A stretch of 64,000 nucleotides of DNA from Pseudomonas sp. Its GTDB lineage: Bacteria > Pseudomonadota > Gammaproteobacteria > Pseudomonadales > Pseudomonadaceae. The translations under genes were made by a program, and so were the position numbers. The notes under the pieces are model-generated. The model had not been told where the DNA came from. It did not search any database and saw only the letters and a list, made by a program, of their open reading frames with translations. Where the stretch lies: the NCBI RefSeq assembly GCF_030150285.1, contig NZ_JASLGE010000027.1, positions 124,001 through 188,000 of the forward strand, given 5' to 3'. Positions 17,130 to 25,594 of this stretch are shown here, piece by piece. Positions within the stretch are counted from its first letter, which is position 1; each line of letters begins with the position of its first letter.

Positions 17130-19073
17130 ATGCTGAATATTCTTCTACCCATCCTGTTATTCGCCGCCCTTGCGCTCGCCGTTATAGGCGCAGTGCGGCG
17201 CATGGCGATGTGGCGTCGTGGCCGTGCGTCCAAGGTCGATCTGCTCGGCGGCCTGTTGGCCATGCCGCGTCGCTACATGGTCGATTTGCACCATGTGGTC
17301 GCCCGTGACAAATACATGGCCAACACCCACGTTGCCACGGCGGGCGGGTTTGTACTGGCCGCTGTGCTGGCGATTCTGGTGCATGGTTTTGGCGTGCAAA
17401 GCCGCGTCCTTGCCTACGCCTTGTTGTTTGCCACTGTGCTGATGTTTATCGGTGCAGTGTTTGTTTTTAAACGTCGCCTCAACCCGCCTTCACGCCTGTC
17501 AAAAGGCCCGTGGATGCGCCTGCCGAAAAGCCTCTTGGCCTTCGCGGTCAGTTTTTTTGTGTTGACGCTGCCAATGGCCGGCCTGTTACCGCAAGGGTTT
17601 GGTGGCTGGGTTCTGGCCGCCGTGCTGGCGGTAGGCGTGGCCTGGGGGGTGTGCGAACTGTTCTTGGGCATGACCTGGGGCGGGCCGATGAAACACGCCT
17701 TTGCCGGTGCCTTGCACCTGGCCTGGCACCGTCGTTCCGAGCGCTTTGGCGGCGGTCGTTCGACCGGCCTGAAAGCCTTGGATCTGACCGACCGTACGGC
17801 ACCGCTGGGCGTCGAAAAGCCCGTGGATTTCACCTGGAACCAGTTGCTCGGGTTTGACGCCTGCGTGCAGTGCGGCAAGTGCGAAGCGGCGTGCCCGGCG
17901 TTCGCCGCCGGGCAACCGTTGAACCCGAAAAAGTTGATTCAGGACATGGTGGTTGGCCTGGCGGGCGGCACTGACGCTCACTTTGCGGGCAGCCCTTACC
18001 CGGGCAAACCGGTCGGTGAACACGGCGGCAACCCGCACCAGCCGATCGTTAACGGCCTGGTGGACGCCGACACCTTGTGGTCGTGCACCACTTGCCGGGC
18101 CTGTGTCGAAGAGTGCCCGATGATGATCGAGCACGTAGACGCCATCGTCGACATGCGGCGTTTTTTGACCCTCGAAAAAGGGGCCACACCGAACACCGGT
18201 GCGCAGGTACTCGACAACCTGATCGCCACCGACAACCCCGGCGGTTTCGCCCCCGGCGGGCGCATGAACTGGGCCGCCGATTTGAACCTGTCAGTGATGC
18301 GCGACACGCCGTCGGTGGATGTGTTGTTCTGGGTCGGTGACGGTGCTTTTGACATGCGTAACCAGCGCACCTTGCGGGCGTTTGTCAAAGTGCTCAAGGC
18401 TGCGCGGGTCAACTTTGCGGTGCTGGGCCTGGAAGAGCGCGACAGCGGTGATGTGGCCCGACGCCTGGGCGATGAAGCCACGTTCCAGGCACTGGCCCGG
18501 CGCAATATCGCAACCCTGGCCCAGTACCGGTTCAAGCGCATTGTGACGTGCGACCCACACAGCTTCCATGTGCTGAAAAACGAGTACGGGGCGCTGGGCG
18601 GTGACTACCACGTACAGCACCACAGCGGCTTTATGGCTGAGCTGCTGGAGCAGGGTTTGGTGCAGGTCAAGCCCGACACGGGCGGGGCCGTGACCTATCA
18701 CGACCCGTGCTACCTGGGCCGTTATAACGGCGAATACGAAGCTCCGCGTGCCGTGCTGCGTGCGCTGGGGGTGGAGGTCAAAGAGATGCAACGCTCGGGC
18801 TTCCGTGCTCGCTGCTGCGGCGGCGGTGGTGGCGCGCCGATTACTGACATTCCTGGCAAGCAACGTATTCCGGATATGCGCATGCAAGACATTCGCGAAA
18901 CCGGGGCCGAACGTGTTGCCGTGGGTTGCCCGCAATGCACCGCCATGCTGGAAGGCGTGGTGGAGCCGCGGCCACAGATCAAAGACATTGCCGAGCTGGT
19001 GGCCGAGGCCTTGATTGAAGAGGCAGCCCCCGCTCCGGCGACCAAGCGCCCTGTCGCAGAGGTGATCGCATGA
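17130..19073 (+). CDS. dgcB: DgcB, membrane iron-sulfur protein for dimethylglycine demethylation
   Basis: The 647-residue product has four or five membrane segments in the first 190 residues and two 4Fe-4S motifs (CVQCGKCEAACPAF and CTTCRACVEECPMM, at about 250 and 330). A C-terminal heterodisulfide-reductase-like part carries HDPCYLGRYN, RCCGGGGG and GCPQCTAML. It should take electrons from DgcA and hand them on to the Etf pair or quinone pool. The ATG at 17130 is chosen because GGTGAGGCCC precedes it. The stop overlaps the start of etfA by four bases (ATGA). Confidence 0.92.
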   Translation: MLNILLPILLFAALALAVIGAVRRMAMWRRGRASKVDLLGGLLAMPRRYMVDLHHVVARDKYMANTHVATAGGFVLAAVLAILVHGFGVQSRVLAYALLFATVLMFIGAVFVFKRRLNPPSRLSKGPWMRLPKSLLAFAVSFFVLTLPMAGLLPQGFGGWVLAAVLAVGVAWGVCELFLGMTWGGPMKHAFAGALHLAWHRRSERFGGGRSTGLKALDLTDRTAPLGVEKPVDFTWNQLLGFDACVQCGKCEAACPAFAAGQPLNPKKLIQDMVVGLAGGTDAHFAGSPYPGKPVGEHGGNPHQPIVNGLVDADTLWSCTTCRACVEECPMMIEHVDAIVDMRRFLTLEKGATPNTGAQVLDNLIATDNPGGFAPGGRMNWAADLNLSVMRDTPSVDVLFWVGDGAFDMRNQRTLRAFVKVLKAARVNFAVLGLEERDSGDVARRLGDEATFQALARRNIATLAQYRFKRIVTCDPHSFHVLKNEYGALGGDYHVQHHSGFMAELLEQGLVQVKPDTGGAVTYHDPCYLGRYNGEYEAPRAVLRALGVEVKEMQRSGFRARCCGGGGGAPITDIPGKQRIPDMRMQDIRETGAERVAVGCPQCTAMLEGVVEPRPQIKDIAELVAEALIEEAAPAPATKRPVAEVIA

Positions 19074-20281
19074 GTGACTTGATTCGTCGTGACCCGCGCG
19101 CCGAGTGGATCGCCCGCAACCGCTTGCACCCTTTGCACGCGGCCATGCAACCGGCTCAAAAGAGCTGGATGGGCCCCAACGGTGTGTTGCGCAAAAATGT
19201 ACATGGCGTGGGCTTTATAGGCCCCAACGGCGTCAAACGGATTGACCGCAGTGGGGCTCAGCAGGGCGGCACGACGAAACGTTCGGCCAGCGTTGAAGTG
19301 CAATTGCCACTGCACCAGGTGCCCGCCCCGGCGTTCTACATTGCCGTGGTACCGGACATGGTCGGTGGCCGCTTGAGCAGCCATGACCGCGACCTGTTGG
19401 GGTTGGCGCATCAATTGGCGGGCACCGACGGTGCGGTGCTGGCCGTGGTGTTTGGCGAACCCAAGGAACAGGGGTTTGCCGTGGCCGGGGTTGACCGCTT
19501 GCTGGTGCTCGACAGCGAAGGTTATGCGCCCGAGCAACGGGTGATGAACCTGCGGGCGGTGGATAACCAGTTTGCGCCGCGCCATTGGTTGCTGCCGGAC
19601 AGCCGTGACGGCGGCGGTGAGTTGGGCCGCCGCTTTGCTGCCAGCCTGGGCGAACGGCCTGCCACGCGGGTGTGGCAAGTCAAGGATCAACGGTGCACGG
19701 GCCGCGCCGGTGCCGGAGTACAGGACGTTTCGCAGCCGCTGCCGCGCTTGCTGCTGGCGATGGCTGAATGTGCCGAGCCGGTGAGCGAAACCCGTCATGA
19801 AGCCTTGCCGGTGGAGTTATCCACAGCCGTGGCGCAGTCCTTGCCACGCCTGCAAGACCTTGGCGCGGTGAACGTGGACCCGGCCGCCATTCCCATGGCC
19901 GAAGCTGAATTTATCCTCAGCGGCGGCAACGGTGTGCAGGACTGGGAACTTTTCCACAGGGCGGCGGCGGCGCTGGGGGCCACTGAAGGGGCTTCGCGGG
20001 TGGCCGTGGACGATGGCTTTATGGACCGTGACCGTCAGGTCGGGGCCAGCGGCACTTGGGTGACTGCACGGGTGTATGTGGCCATTGGCATCAGCGGCGC
20101 AATCCAGCACCTGCAAGGTATTGGTGCGTGTGACAAGGTGGTCGCGGTCAACCTGGACCCGGTCTGCGACATGATCAAGCGCGCCGACCTGTCGGTGATT
20201 GGCGATGGCACGGCGATTCTTGAGGCACTGATTGTGGCTGTGGATAACTGGCGATCGGGCCATAAACAAATCGCGGCTTAA
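19070..20281 (+). CDS. etfA: Electron transfer flavoprotein alpha subunit (dgc-linked)
   Basis: The 403-residue protein is longer than a housekeeping EtfA because of an N-terminal extension of about 75 residues (RDPRAEWIARNRLHPLHAA...). The C-terminal FAD-binding domain is intact (DRQVGASGTWVTARVYVAIG, GISGAIQHLQGI, NLDPVCDMIKRADLSVIGD). It corresponds in order to PA5400 and should accept electrons from dimethylglycine demethylation. It overlaps dgcB by four bases. A GTAGGAGCGAGC repeat separates it from etfB. Confidence 0.88.
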   Translation: MSDLIRRDPRAEWIARNRLHPLHAAMQPAQKSWMGPNGVLRKNVHGVGFIGPNGVKRIDRSGAQQGGTTKRSASVEVQLPLHQVPAPAFYIAVVPDMVGGRLSSHDRDLLGLAHQLAGTDGAVLAVVFGEPKEQGFAVAGVDRLLVLDSEGYAPEQRVMNLRAVDNQFAPRHWLLPDSRDGGGELGRRFAASLGERPATRVWQVKDQRCTGRAGAGVQDVSQPLPRLLLAMAECAEPVSETRHEALPVELSTAVAQSLPRLQDLGAVNVDPAAIPMAEAEFILSGGNGVQDWELFHRAAAALGATEGASRVAVDDGFMDRDRQVGASGTWVTARVYVAIGISGAIQHLQGIGACDKVVAVNLDPVCDMIKRADLSVIGDGTAILEALIVAVDNWRSGHKQIAA

Positions 20282-20293
20282 CCCCCTCCCTGG

Positions 20294-20319
20294 GTAGGAG
20301 CGAGCAAGCTCGCGCCTAC
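20294..20319. repeat. Short REP-type palindrome between etfA and etfB
   Basis: The sequence begins GTAGGAGCGAG, ends CTCGCGCCTAC and can form a hairpin. It is a single copy of the family that recurs at 36 kb, 47-48 kb and 53-54 kb, here placed inside an operon. Confidence 0.7.
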
Positions 20320-20345
20320 AGGTTTGTATTGTTTTGGAGACTGTT

Positions 20346-21116
20346 ATGACCATCGCCACTGTTGCTCTGGTGTCTATTGGGACTCACCCGGCCTCGGGCC
20401 GCGCACGGCGGGCCGAGCAGGATGCGCGGGCGGTTGAAATGGGTTTGCAACTGGCTGGGGATAACTTGCAGGTGCTGCACGCCGGCAACCCCGACGAGCC
20501 GGCTTTGCGGGCGTACCTGGGCATGGGGCTGGAGGCCTTGCATGTGCTGGAACAACCCGGCGAGGCGGATGCGGTGCCGGTGTTGCGCGATTACTTGCGC
20601 CACACCAATGCGCAATTGGTGCTGACCGGCAGCCAGGCCGAAACCGGCGAAGGTTCGGGCATGTTGCCGTACCTGTTGGCCGAACAGTTGGGCTGGCCGC
20701 TGCTGGTGGGCATCGCCCAGGTCGAATCTATCCACAACGGGGTGGCACAGGTGCTGCAAGCGTTGCCCCGTGGCCAGCGGCGCAAGTTGAGCGTGCGCTT
20801 GCCGTTTTTGGCGACGGTGGATAACGCCGCCCCCAAGGCGCGGCAAAGCGCCTACGGCCCGGCCACGCGTGGCGCGCTGGACGCCGACCCGGTGGCGATG
20901 GTCAGCGATGACTTATCCACAACCGGCGAATGGCTCCCGGCCAAATCGCGGCCAAAGCGGCTAAAAGTCATCAAGGCCAAAAGCGGTGCCGACCGTATGA
21001 AAGCCGCCACCGCCAAAGCCAGCGGTGGCGGTGGGCAAGTGCTCAAGGACGTGAGCGCCGAGGCAGGCGCTCAGGCCATTCTGAAACTGCTGATTGAAGA
21101 GGGCGTGGTGCGTTAG
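20346..21116 (+). CDS. etfB: Electron transfer flavoprotein beta subunit (dgc-linked)
   Basis: The 256-residue product follows the EtfB plan: the ADP/AMP-binding region is seen as LRDYLRHTNAQLVLTGSQAETGEGSGMLPYLLAEQLGWP (read in parts) and the dehydrogenase-contact arm near RLPFLATVDNAAPKARQS. Its low-identity, proline/lysine-rich C-terminus (SRPKRLKVIKAKSGADRMKA) is typical of this betaine-linked branch. GGAGACTGTT gives a good ribosome site before the ATG. It works as a heterodimer with the EtfA upstream and ends 30 bp before the convergent secretin gene. Confidence 0.87.
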   Translation: MTIATVALVSIGTHPASGRARRAEQDARAVEMGLQLAGDNLQVLHAGNPDEPALRAYLGMGLEALHVLEQPGEADAVPVLRDYLRHTNAQLVLTGSQAETGEGSGMLPYLLAEQLGWPLLVGIAQVESIHNGVAQVLQALPRGQRRKLSVRLPFLATVDNAAPKARQSAYGPATRGALDADPVAMVSDDLSTTGEWLPAKSRPKRLKVIKAKSGADRMKAATAKASGGGGQVLKDVSAEAGAQAILKLLIEEGVVR

Positions 21117-21146
21117 TTGCCCGCACCACCGCCCGTTTCTTGAGGG

Positions 21147-23144
21147 CTAAGGCTGCGGTGATGGGGGCACGGGGGCCGGCACCACGGTGGTTGTCGTGGT
21201 GGTGGTGGTCATCGGCGGCGGTGTCGCCGGCGCCGGCGCGCCACCGGCTTGATCCATGGAGCTTTGTTGCACGGGCGGCGGCAAAGCCTGCCAATTCACA
21301 TCGGACTGCTGCAACGGCGGCGGCAGGCCGGTAGACGGCGGGCCTTCGCTTTTCAGGCTCAGGTTGGCGCTGTTGCGCAACACCAGGCCTTCAGTCGAAC
21401 TGCGGGCTTCGGTGCCACTGCTGAAGGTGCTCACTTGAGACATCGGCAAGTCCAGGTTGCGCTCAATCCGTGGGGTAATCAGCAGGATGATTTCGGTCCG
21501 TTCCTTGACCGCATCGGTGGAGCCAAACAGGTACTTGCCGATCCACGGGATCTTGCTCAGGCCCGGTATGCCCCCGACGTTTTCGGTGTCGGCGGTGCGG
21601 ATCAGGCCCGAGACAATTTGCGTTTCGTTGTTGCGGGCGGTCAGCGTGGTTTTGGTTGAGCGTGAGCCCAGTTCGAAGGTGGCGGGCACGGTCTCGGTGC
21701 CGGGTATGCGTTTGGTGATGTGGGACATGTCGATCTGCATGTCCAGGCTGATTTCATCGTTCAGGCTGACGTTGGGCTTGAGGTCGATTTTCAAGCCCAC
21801 ATCCTGATACGACACCGACGAGGTGGTCACCAGGTTGGCCGTGGTGCTGGTGATGACCGGGATTTTATCGCCGATGCTCACTTGAGCGCTTTCACGGTTT
21901 TTGACCCGCACCCGAGGGTTGGCCAGGGTCACGGTGTTGCCACTGCGCAACAGCGCATTGACCCGCACCGAGGTGCTGCCCGAGTCCAGCAGGATGTTGC
22001 TGGAATTAAGCCCGCCCAATTGGCTGAGCGAAGTGCCCACCGCACCGCCCACCAGGTCACCAAAGTTACCCACCGACAAGCCGATGCCTTCGGGGTAGCT
22101 GATGCCCAGCGATTGTTCGTCGGCCAGGCTGACTTCCAGCACCTGAATATCGACGGTCACTTCCGATTGCGCGATGTCGATGGCTTGCACCAGTTTTTCC
22201 ACCGCGCTCAGGGTGTCCAGGCCATCGCGCACGATCACCGCGCTCAGCCGTTCATCCACAAGCACTTCCTTGGGCTTGAGGATCTGTTTGATTTCGGCGG
22301 CGGCCACTTTGGGGTCGGCGTGGCTGAGGTAGAACGTGCGCACTGCCAGCTCCCGGTACAGACGGTCTTTATCGGGCCGCGACGGGTAGATCAGGATGGT
22401 GTTGGCGTTGAGGATTTTCTTTTGCAACTGGTTGGTCGAGAGCAACAGGTTGAGGGCGTCTTCAGCGGTGGTTCTGGGCGCAGAGATACTGGCCATTGCG
22501 TTGGGGTCGATGTCTTTGTCCACAATGAAATTGATCCCGGACATCTGCGAGATGGTCTCAAAAATCGTCGTCAGGCTTTGCGAGGTGAAGCTCAGGCTGA
22601 CGGGTTTTTGCATGGCGGAGCTGAGTTTGGGGTTCAGGTTGTCGGCCTTCACCAGCTCACGGGTCAGCGCGTCGCGCAGTTCCACCGCTTCGGTGTAGTT
22701 GGGTTTTTGCGCAATGATCTGGCGCACCTGGCGCAAGGCTTCCTGGGGGTTGCTCTGCTTGATGGCATTGGCCTGCGCCAGCATCGGGCGCAGGTAGACC
22801 ATGCTTTGCACACTCTGGATCTGCTGGCGTGCGCCGAGGTTGGCAGGGTCATACTTGAGCAGGGTTTGCAGGGCGCGAATGGCCCCCGCATCGTCACCGC
22901 GGATCAAGGCCGCATTGGCTTCACGGCTGTAATGACTGACCAGCAGTTCAGTTTTGCCGTACATCGCCGTGCGCAATTTTGCATCCTTGGGGTTCTTTTT
23001 GGCCTGGGCTTGCAGTACGTCCACCGAGCCGTTGATATCGCCGTTAAGGTGCAGTTGTTCGCTGTGATCCAGCGTGCTCTGGGTTTCGCACCCGCTCAAG
23101 GTCAGGAGGATCAGAGACAGGGGTAACACCGTGCGCTTGCTCAT
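21147..23144 (-). CDS. gspD: Lipoprotein secretin of a type II-like secretion system
   Basis: The 665-residue protein has a lipoprotein signal (LLTLSGCETQ). A helical TPR-like front (about 40-170) is followed by an STN/N0-like domain (PVSLSFTSQSLTTIFETISQ), one N1-type domain and the C-terminal secretin (VDIQVLEVSLADEQSLG; VGGIPGLSKIPWIGKYLFGS). It should form the outer-membrane pore. The lipid anchor means that no separate pilotin may be needed. The tail is proline/threonine-rich with a run of eight threonines coded by ACC repeats. The ATG at 23144 is chosen by its AGAGAAG site and the signal sequence. It is the last gene of the operon. Confidence 0.9.
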   Translation of the reverse strand: MSKRTVLPLSLILLTLSGCETQSTLDHSEQLHLNGDINGSVDVLQAQAKKNPKDAKLRTAMYGKTELLVSHYSREANAALIRGDDAGAIRALQTLLKYDPANLGARQQIQSVQSMVYLRPMLAQANAIKQSNPQEALRQVRQIIAQKPNYTEAVELRDALTRELVKADNLNPKLSSAMQKPVSLSFTSQSLTTIFETISQMSGINFIVDKDIDPNAMASISAPRTTAEDALNLLLSTNQLQKKILNANTILIYPSRPDKDRLYRELAVRTFYLSHADPKVAAAEIKQILKPKEVLVDERLSAVIVRDGLDTLSAVEKLVQAIDIAQSEVTVDIQVLEVSLADEQSLGISYPEGIGLSVGNFGDLVGGAVGTSLSQLGGLNSSNILLDSGSTSVRVNALLRSGNTVTLANPRVRVKNRESAQVSIGDKIPVITSTTANLVTTSSVSYQDVGLKIDLKPNVSLNDEISLDMQIDMSHITKRIPGTETVPATFELGSRSTKTTLTARNNETQIVSGLIRTADTENVGGIPGLSKIPWIGKYLFGSTDAVKERTEIILLITPRIERNLDLPMSQVSTFSSGTEARSSTEGLVLRNSANLSLKSEGPPSTGLPPPLQQSDVNWQALPPPVQQSSMDQAGGAPAPATPPPMTTTTTTTTVVPAPVPPSPQP

Positions 23145-23176
23145 GACTGTTCGCTTCTCTAAAGGTGTGGCCCGTA

Positions 23177-23707
23177 TCATTTTTTATTCAGGTACAGGGT
23201 GGTGGCGTGCTTCATGGGCACATAGGTCAGCACCACGGCGGTATCGCTCAGGGTGTCCAGCCGATAGTCGTTGTCCAACCGGGTACCGGGCTTGATGTGG
23301 CCGGGGACGTCGCATTGCTTGCACAGGGTGTAGCGCTTGCCATTACCCGTGAGCACCACAATGTTTTGCTGATTGTGGTAACGCCACTGCGCACTGACCT
23401 TGAACGGCATGGGCGGGGGTTGCGGGACCGGCGGCTTGGTAACCACAACGGGGGCCGGGGGCACCCAGCTGTGGGGCGTAAAAATATCCACCACCGCGGG
23501 TGCTGGCGCGGCCTCGGCTTTGGCGGGTACTTCCTGAGCCGCTTTAACTTCTTCCAGGGTCTGGGCCGTTCTGTCGTTGCGCGCCGGTGTGGGGAAGGTT
23601 TGCAGGGATGAGACCGGTTCAGGTGCCTGGCTGTCCTGCCAGAACACCCAGGCGCAGATCACCAGCGCCAGCCCCAGCAGCACGCGCAAATACAGGGGCA
23701 GCTTCAT
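23177..23707 (-). CDS. GspC/PilP-like inner-membrane linker protein
   Basis: The 176-residue product has one N-terminal membrane anchor (LRVLLGLALVICAWVFW), a proline/alanine-rich linker (about 70-105, PVVVTKPPVPQPPPMPF) and a small periplasmic domain with two cysteines (LCKQCDVPGHIKPG). GspC and PilP have this plan and join the inner-membrane platform to the secretin. It overlaps the PilO-like gene by four bases (ATGA) and lies 32 bp before the secretin gene. Sequence alone does not tell whether it descends from GspC or PilP. Confidence 0.7.
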   Translation of the reverse strand: MKLPLYLRVLLGLALVICAWVFWQDSQAPEPVSSLQTFPTPARNDRTAQTLEEVKAAQEVPAKAEAAPAPAVVDIFTPHSWVPPAPVVVTKPPVPQPPPMPFKVSAQWRYHNQQNIVVLTGNGKRYTLCKQCDVPGHIKPGTRLDNDYRLDTLSDTAVVLTYVPMKHATTLYLNKK

Positions 23708-24279
23708 TTGCGCACCCCCAGCAGGCTGAGTTTCAGGCTGATCTCGACCACGGGGTCGCCAATGGTTTTGCGCGACAGGCTGATGCTCTCGACGCGCACG
23801 GCGGGCTGTTCCAACAGCGCTGGCAATGCCTCGCGCAGCATCAGGTACGTGCCCAGCATGGGCAACTCCACCTCCAGGCGTTGCAGCCTGTTTTCGTCCA
23901 CCGGGCTGTATTGAAACTGGATGTCCTTGATCAGCAGACGATGGCTTTTCAGTGCTGAAATCAGTGCTTCGAGCCGCGCATCGAACGTGTCGGTGGAGGC
24001 GAGTTGATGCAGGCGGCTCGGTTCTCTTTTTTGCACCGCGTCAGGCTTGACCGAGATACCCGCCTGGGCCTCTTTCAGGCGCATGGCAATGCCCTCATGC
24101 CCCGGGTTGATCACGCCAAGCTGAGTGACCAGCGCGGCCGCAATGACCAGCAGCGCAAGTGTGCCCCGCGACCCGAGCGCCCGCTGCACGTTGGCAGCGA
24201 ACCAGCGCAGCCGTTGCACGGCCTGGGCCTTGTCGGGCAAAAAACGAGCGAGCAGGGCGCTTAGCGAGGTGCTGTTCAT
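23704..24279 (-). CDS. PilO/GspM-like inner-membrane protein
   Basis: The 191-residue product has one membrane helix (about 38-57, GTLALLVIAAALVTQLGVI) after a cytosolic front, and a periplasmic ferredoxin-like part. PilO and GspM share this layout. Its place between a PilN-like and a PilP/GspC-like gene and four-base overlaps on both sides support the call. It has a short signature near the end (VRVESISLSRKTIGDPVVEI). Confidence 0.65.
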   Translation of the reverse strand: MNSTSLSALLARFLPDKAQAVQRLRWFAANVQRALGSRGTLALLVIAAALVTQLGVINPGHEGIAMRLKEAQAGISVKPDAVQKREPSRLHQLASTDTFDARLEALISALKSHRLLIKDIQFQYSPVDENRLQRLEVELPMLGTYLMLREALPALLEQPAVRVESISLSRKTIGDPVVEISLKLSLLGVRK

Positions 24280-24845
24280 CGGGCGCTGAGCCTCAGTTTG
24301 ACGACCGTGGGGTTCATCGGGTCCTGGGAGTTGACCGCGCTGTGTTGCAGGTAGACGTCAACCGTTCCCTGGCGTTTCAGGCGTTCGATAAACCGGAACG
24401 TATCGGCCAGATCCTTGCTTTCAATGTCCATGTCCACCTCTTGGGTGACGGGTTCCAGTTCCAGGCGCAACAACGCCACCTGTGGGCTCCAGGCTTGTTC
24501 GAGGGTGGTGAGCAAGGCGTAAGGGGTGGCTTTCTGTTGGGTGAAGGCTTCGAGCTGTTTTTTCTGTTGGGGTGAGGTTTGAATCGAGGCCTGGATCAGC
24601 TTTTGCTGTTTCAGGGCCATGGCGGTGAATTGCGCTTCGACGCGTGCGGTGTCGGCGTCCTTGTCCTGTAGTTGCAGCCAGTTGTCCCAGACCGTCACAC
24701 AGAGCGCGAGGGCCACCGCCCACAGCAGTGCCACCAGCCACCCCACGGTGGGTTTCTTCTGCAGGAAGTTAATCTCGGGCGCTGGGGTGACAGGCCCGCG
24801 TTTGAACCGCGCGCGCAGGGCCTCGGGCCACTGACGCGGGTTCAT
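24276..24845 (-). CDS. PilN-like inner-membrane protein
   Basis: The 189-residue product has a proline-rich cytosolic tail with an INFLQ segment (PEINFLQKK, compare the INLLP peptide by which PilN binds PilM), then one membrane helix (about 38-56), a coiled-coil stretch and a periplasmic domain (RLELEPVTQEVDMDIESKDL). It starts at 24845 with a four-base overlap on the gene upstream. The PilM-binding-like peptide argues for a type IV pilus-like platform. Confidence 0.68.
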   Translation of the reverse strand: MNPRQWPEALRARFKRGPVTPAPEINFLQKKPTVGWLVALLWAVALALCVTVWDNWLQLQDKDADTARVEAQFTAMALKQQKLIQASIQTSPQQKKQLEAFTQQKATPYALLTTLEQAWSPQVALLRLELEPVTQEVDMDIESKDLADTFRFIERLKRQGTVDVYLQHSAVNSQDPMNPTVVKLRLSAR

Positions 24846-25594
24846 GGTTGTGCCCCCAGCCACGGGTGCAGCGGCCCCAGCCACCGCCAGGGTTGCGCCG
24901 TGGGCGGCTGCATAAACCCGTCGTGGGCGGCGACCACCAGGGTGTGCTGCCCCCGGTCGCCCGCCAGAATATCCACCGCGATCAGGCTGTCACCCAGCGG
25001 TGCCTCGGGTGCCACCTCCAGGGCGCAGACTTGGGTGAGCCGACCCTCATGCACAAACCCGCAACTGAGGCTGTGGCCGTGAGGCACGGCAACCACGGCG
25101 TCTGGCGGCACTTCATGCCAGTAACGTTGCAGGGCAAAGGTCAGCAGAGGCGTGCAGCGCTGCACGTGAAAACGCTTGGCCTTGAACAGCGCGCGCAAGT
25201 CATCCAGCAGGGTTTTGCTCAGGGCCACTGCCAGGCGTGGGGCGTTAAAAGGTGCGTGGTCGATTTCAAGCTGCCATTCCTCGGGGTCGAGGCTCAGTTG
25301 CTGGCTGAACAGGGCGGCGGCAAAGCCTTTCCAGTCGGCCGGGCTGTAGAGGTTTTCTTGCCAGGGCAGCATGAGGTACTGCACATGCGGGTAACCGAGG
25401 ACCAGGGTGGCGCGGTCCAGATACGGCAGGGCGGCCCGTGGCACTTCGTCGAGCAGGGCCGCGCAGGCGGCCAGCGGTTCGCCCGTTTCGGTGCTGTGCC
25501 AGCGGGTGGCCAGGTGTTGCAGGTCGTTGCCGGTGGCCCAGGACACGCCCAGGTCGTCAATGACGACTAAGTGATCAGTAAAGGGAGATAACAC
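24842..25594 (-). CDS. PilM/GspL-like cytoplasmic platform protein
   Basis: The 250-residue product is soluble, without the membrane helix of GspL. It resembles the actin-like PilM fold in outline (VVIDDLGVSWATG at the front; SLSCGFVHEGRLTQVCAL late). A GTG start at 25594 is chosen because a perfect GGAGG lies six bases before it and the gene then overlaps gspE by 20 bases. It should bind the PilN-like protein and the ATPase. I cannot confirm the fold without structure prediction. Confidence 0.62.
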   Translation of the reverse strand: MLSPFTDHLVVIDDLGVSWATGNDLQHLATRWHSTETGEPLAACAALLDEVPRAALPYLDRATLVLGYPHVQYLMLPWQENLYSPADWKGFAAALFSQQLSLDPEEWQLEIDHAPFNAPRLAVALSKTLLDDLRALFKAKRFHVQRCTPLLTFALQRYWHEVPPDAVVAVPHGHSLSCGFVHEGRLTQVCALEVAPEAPLGDSLIAVDILAGDRGQHTLVVAAHDGFMQPPTAQPWRWLGPLHPWLGAQP

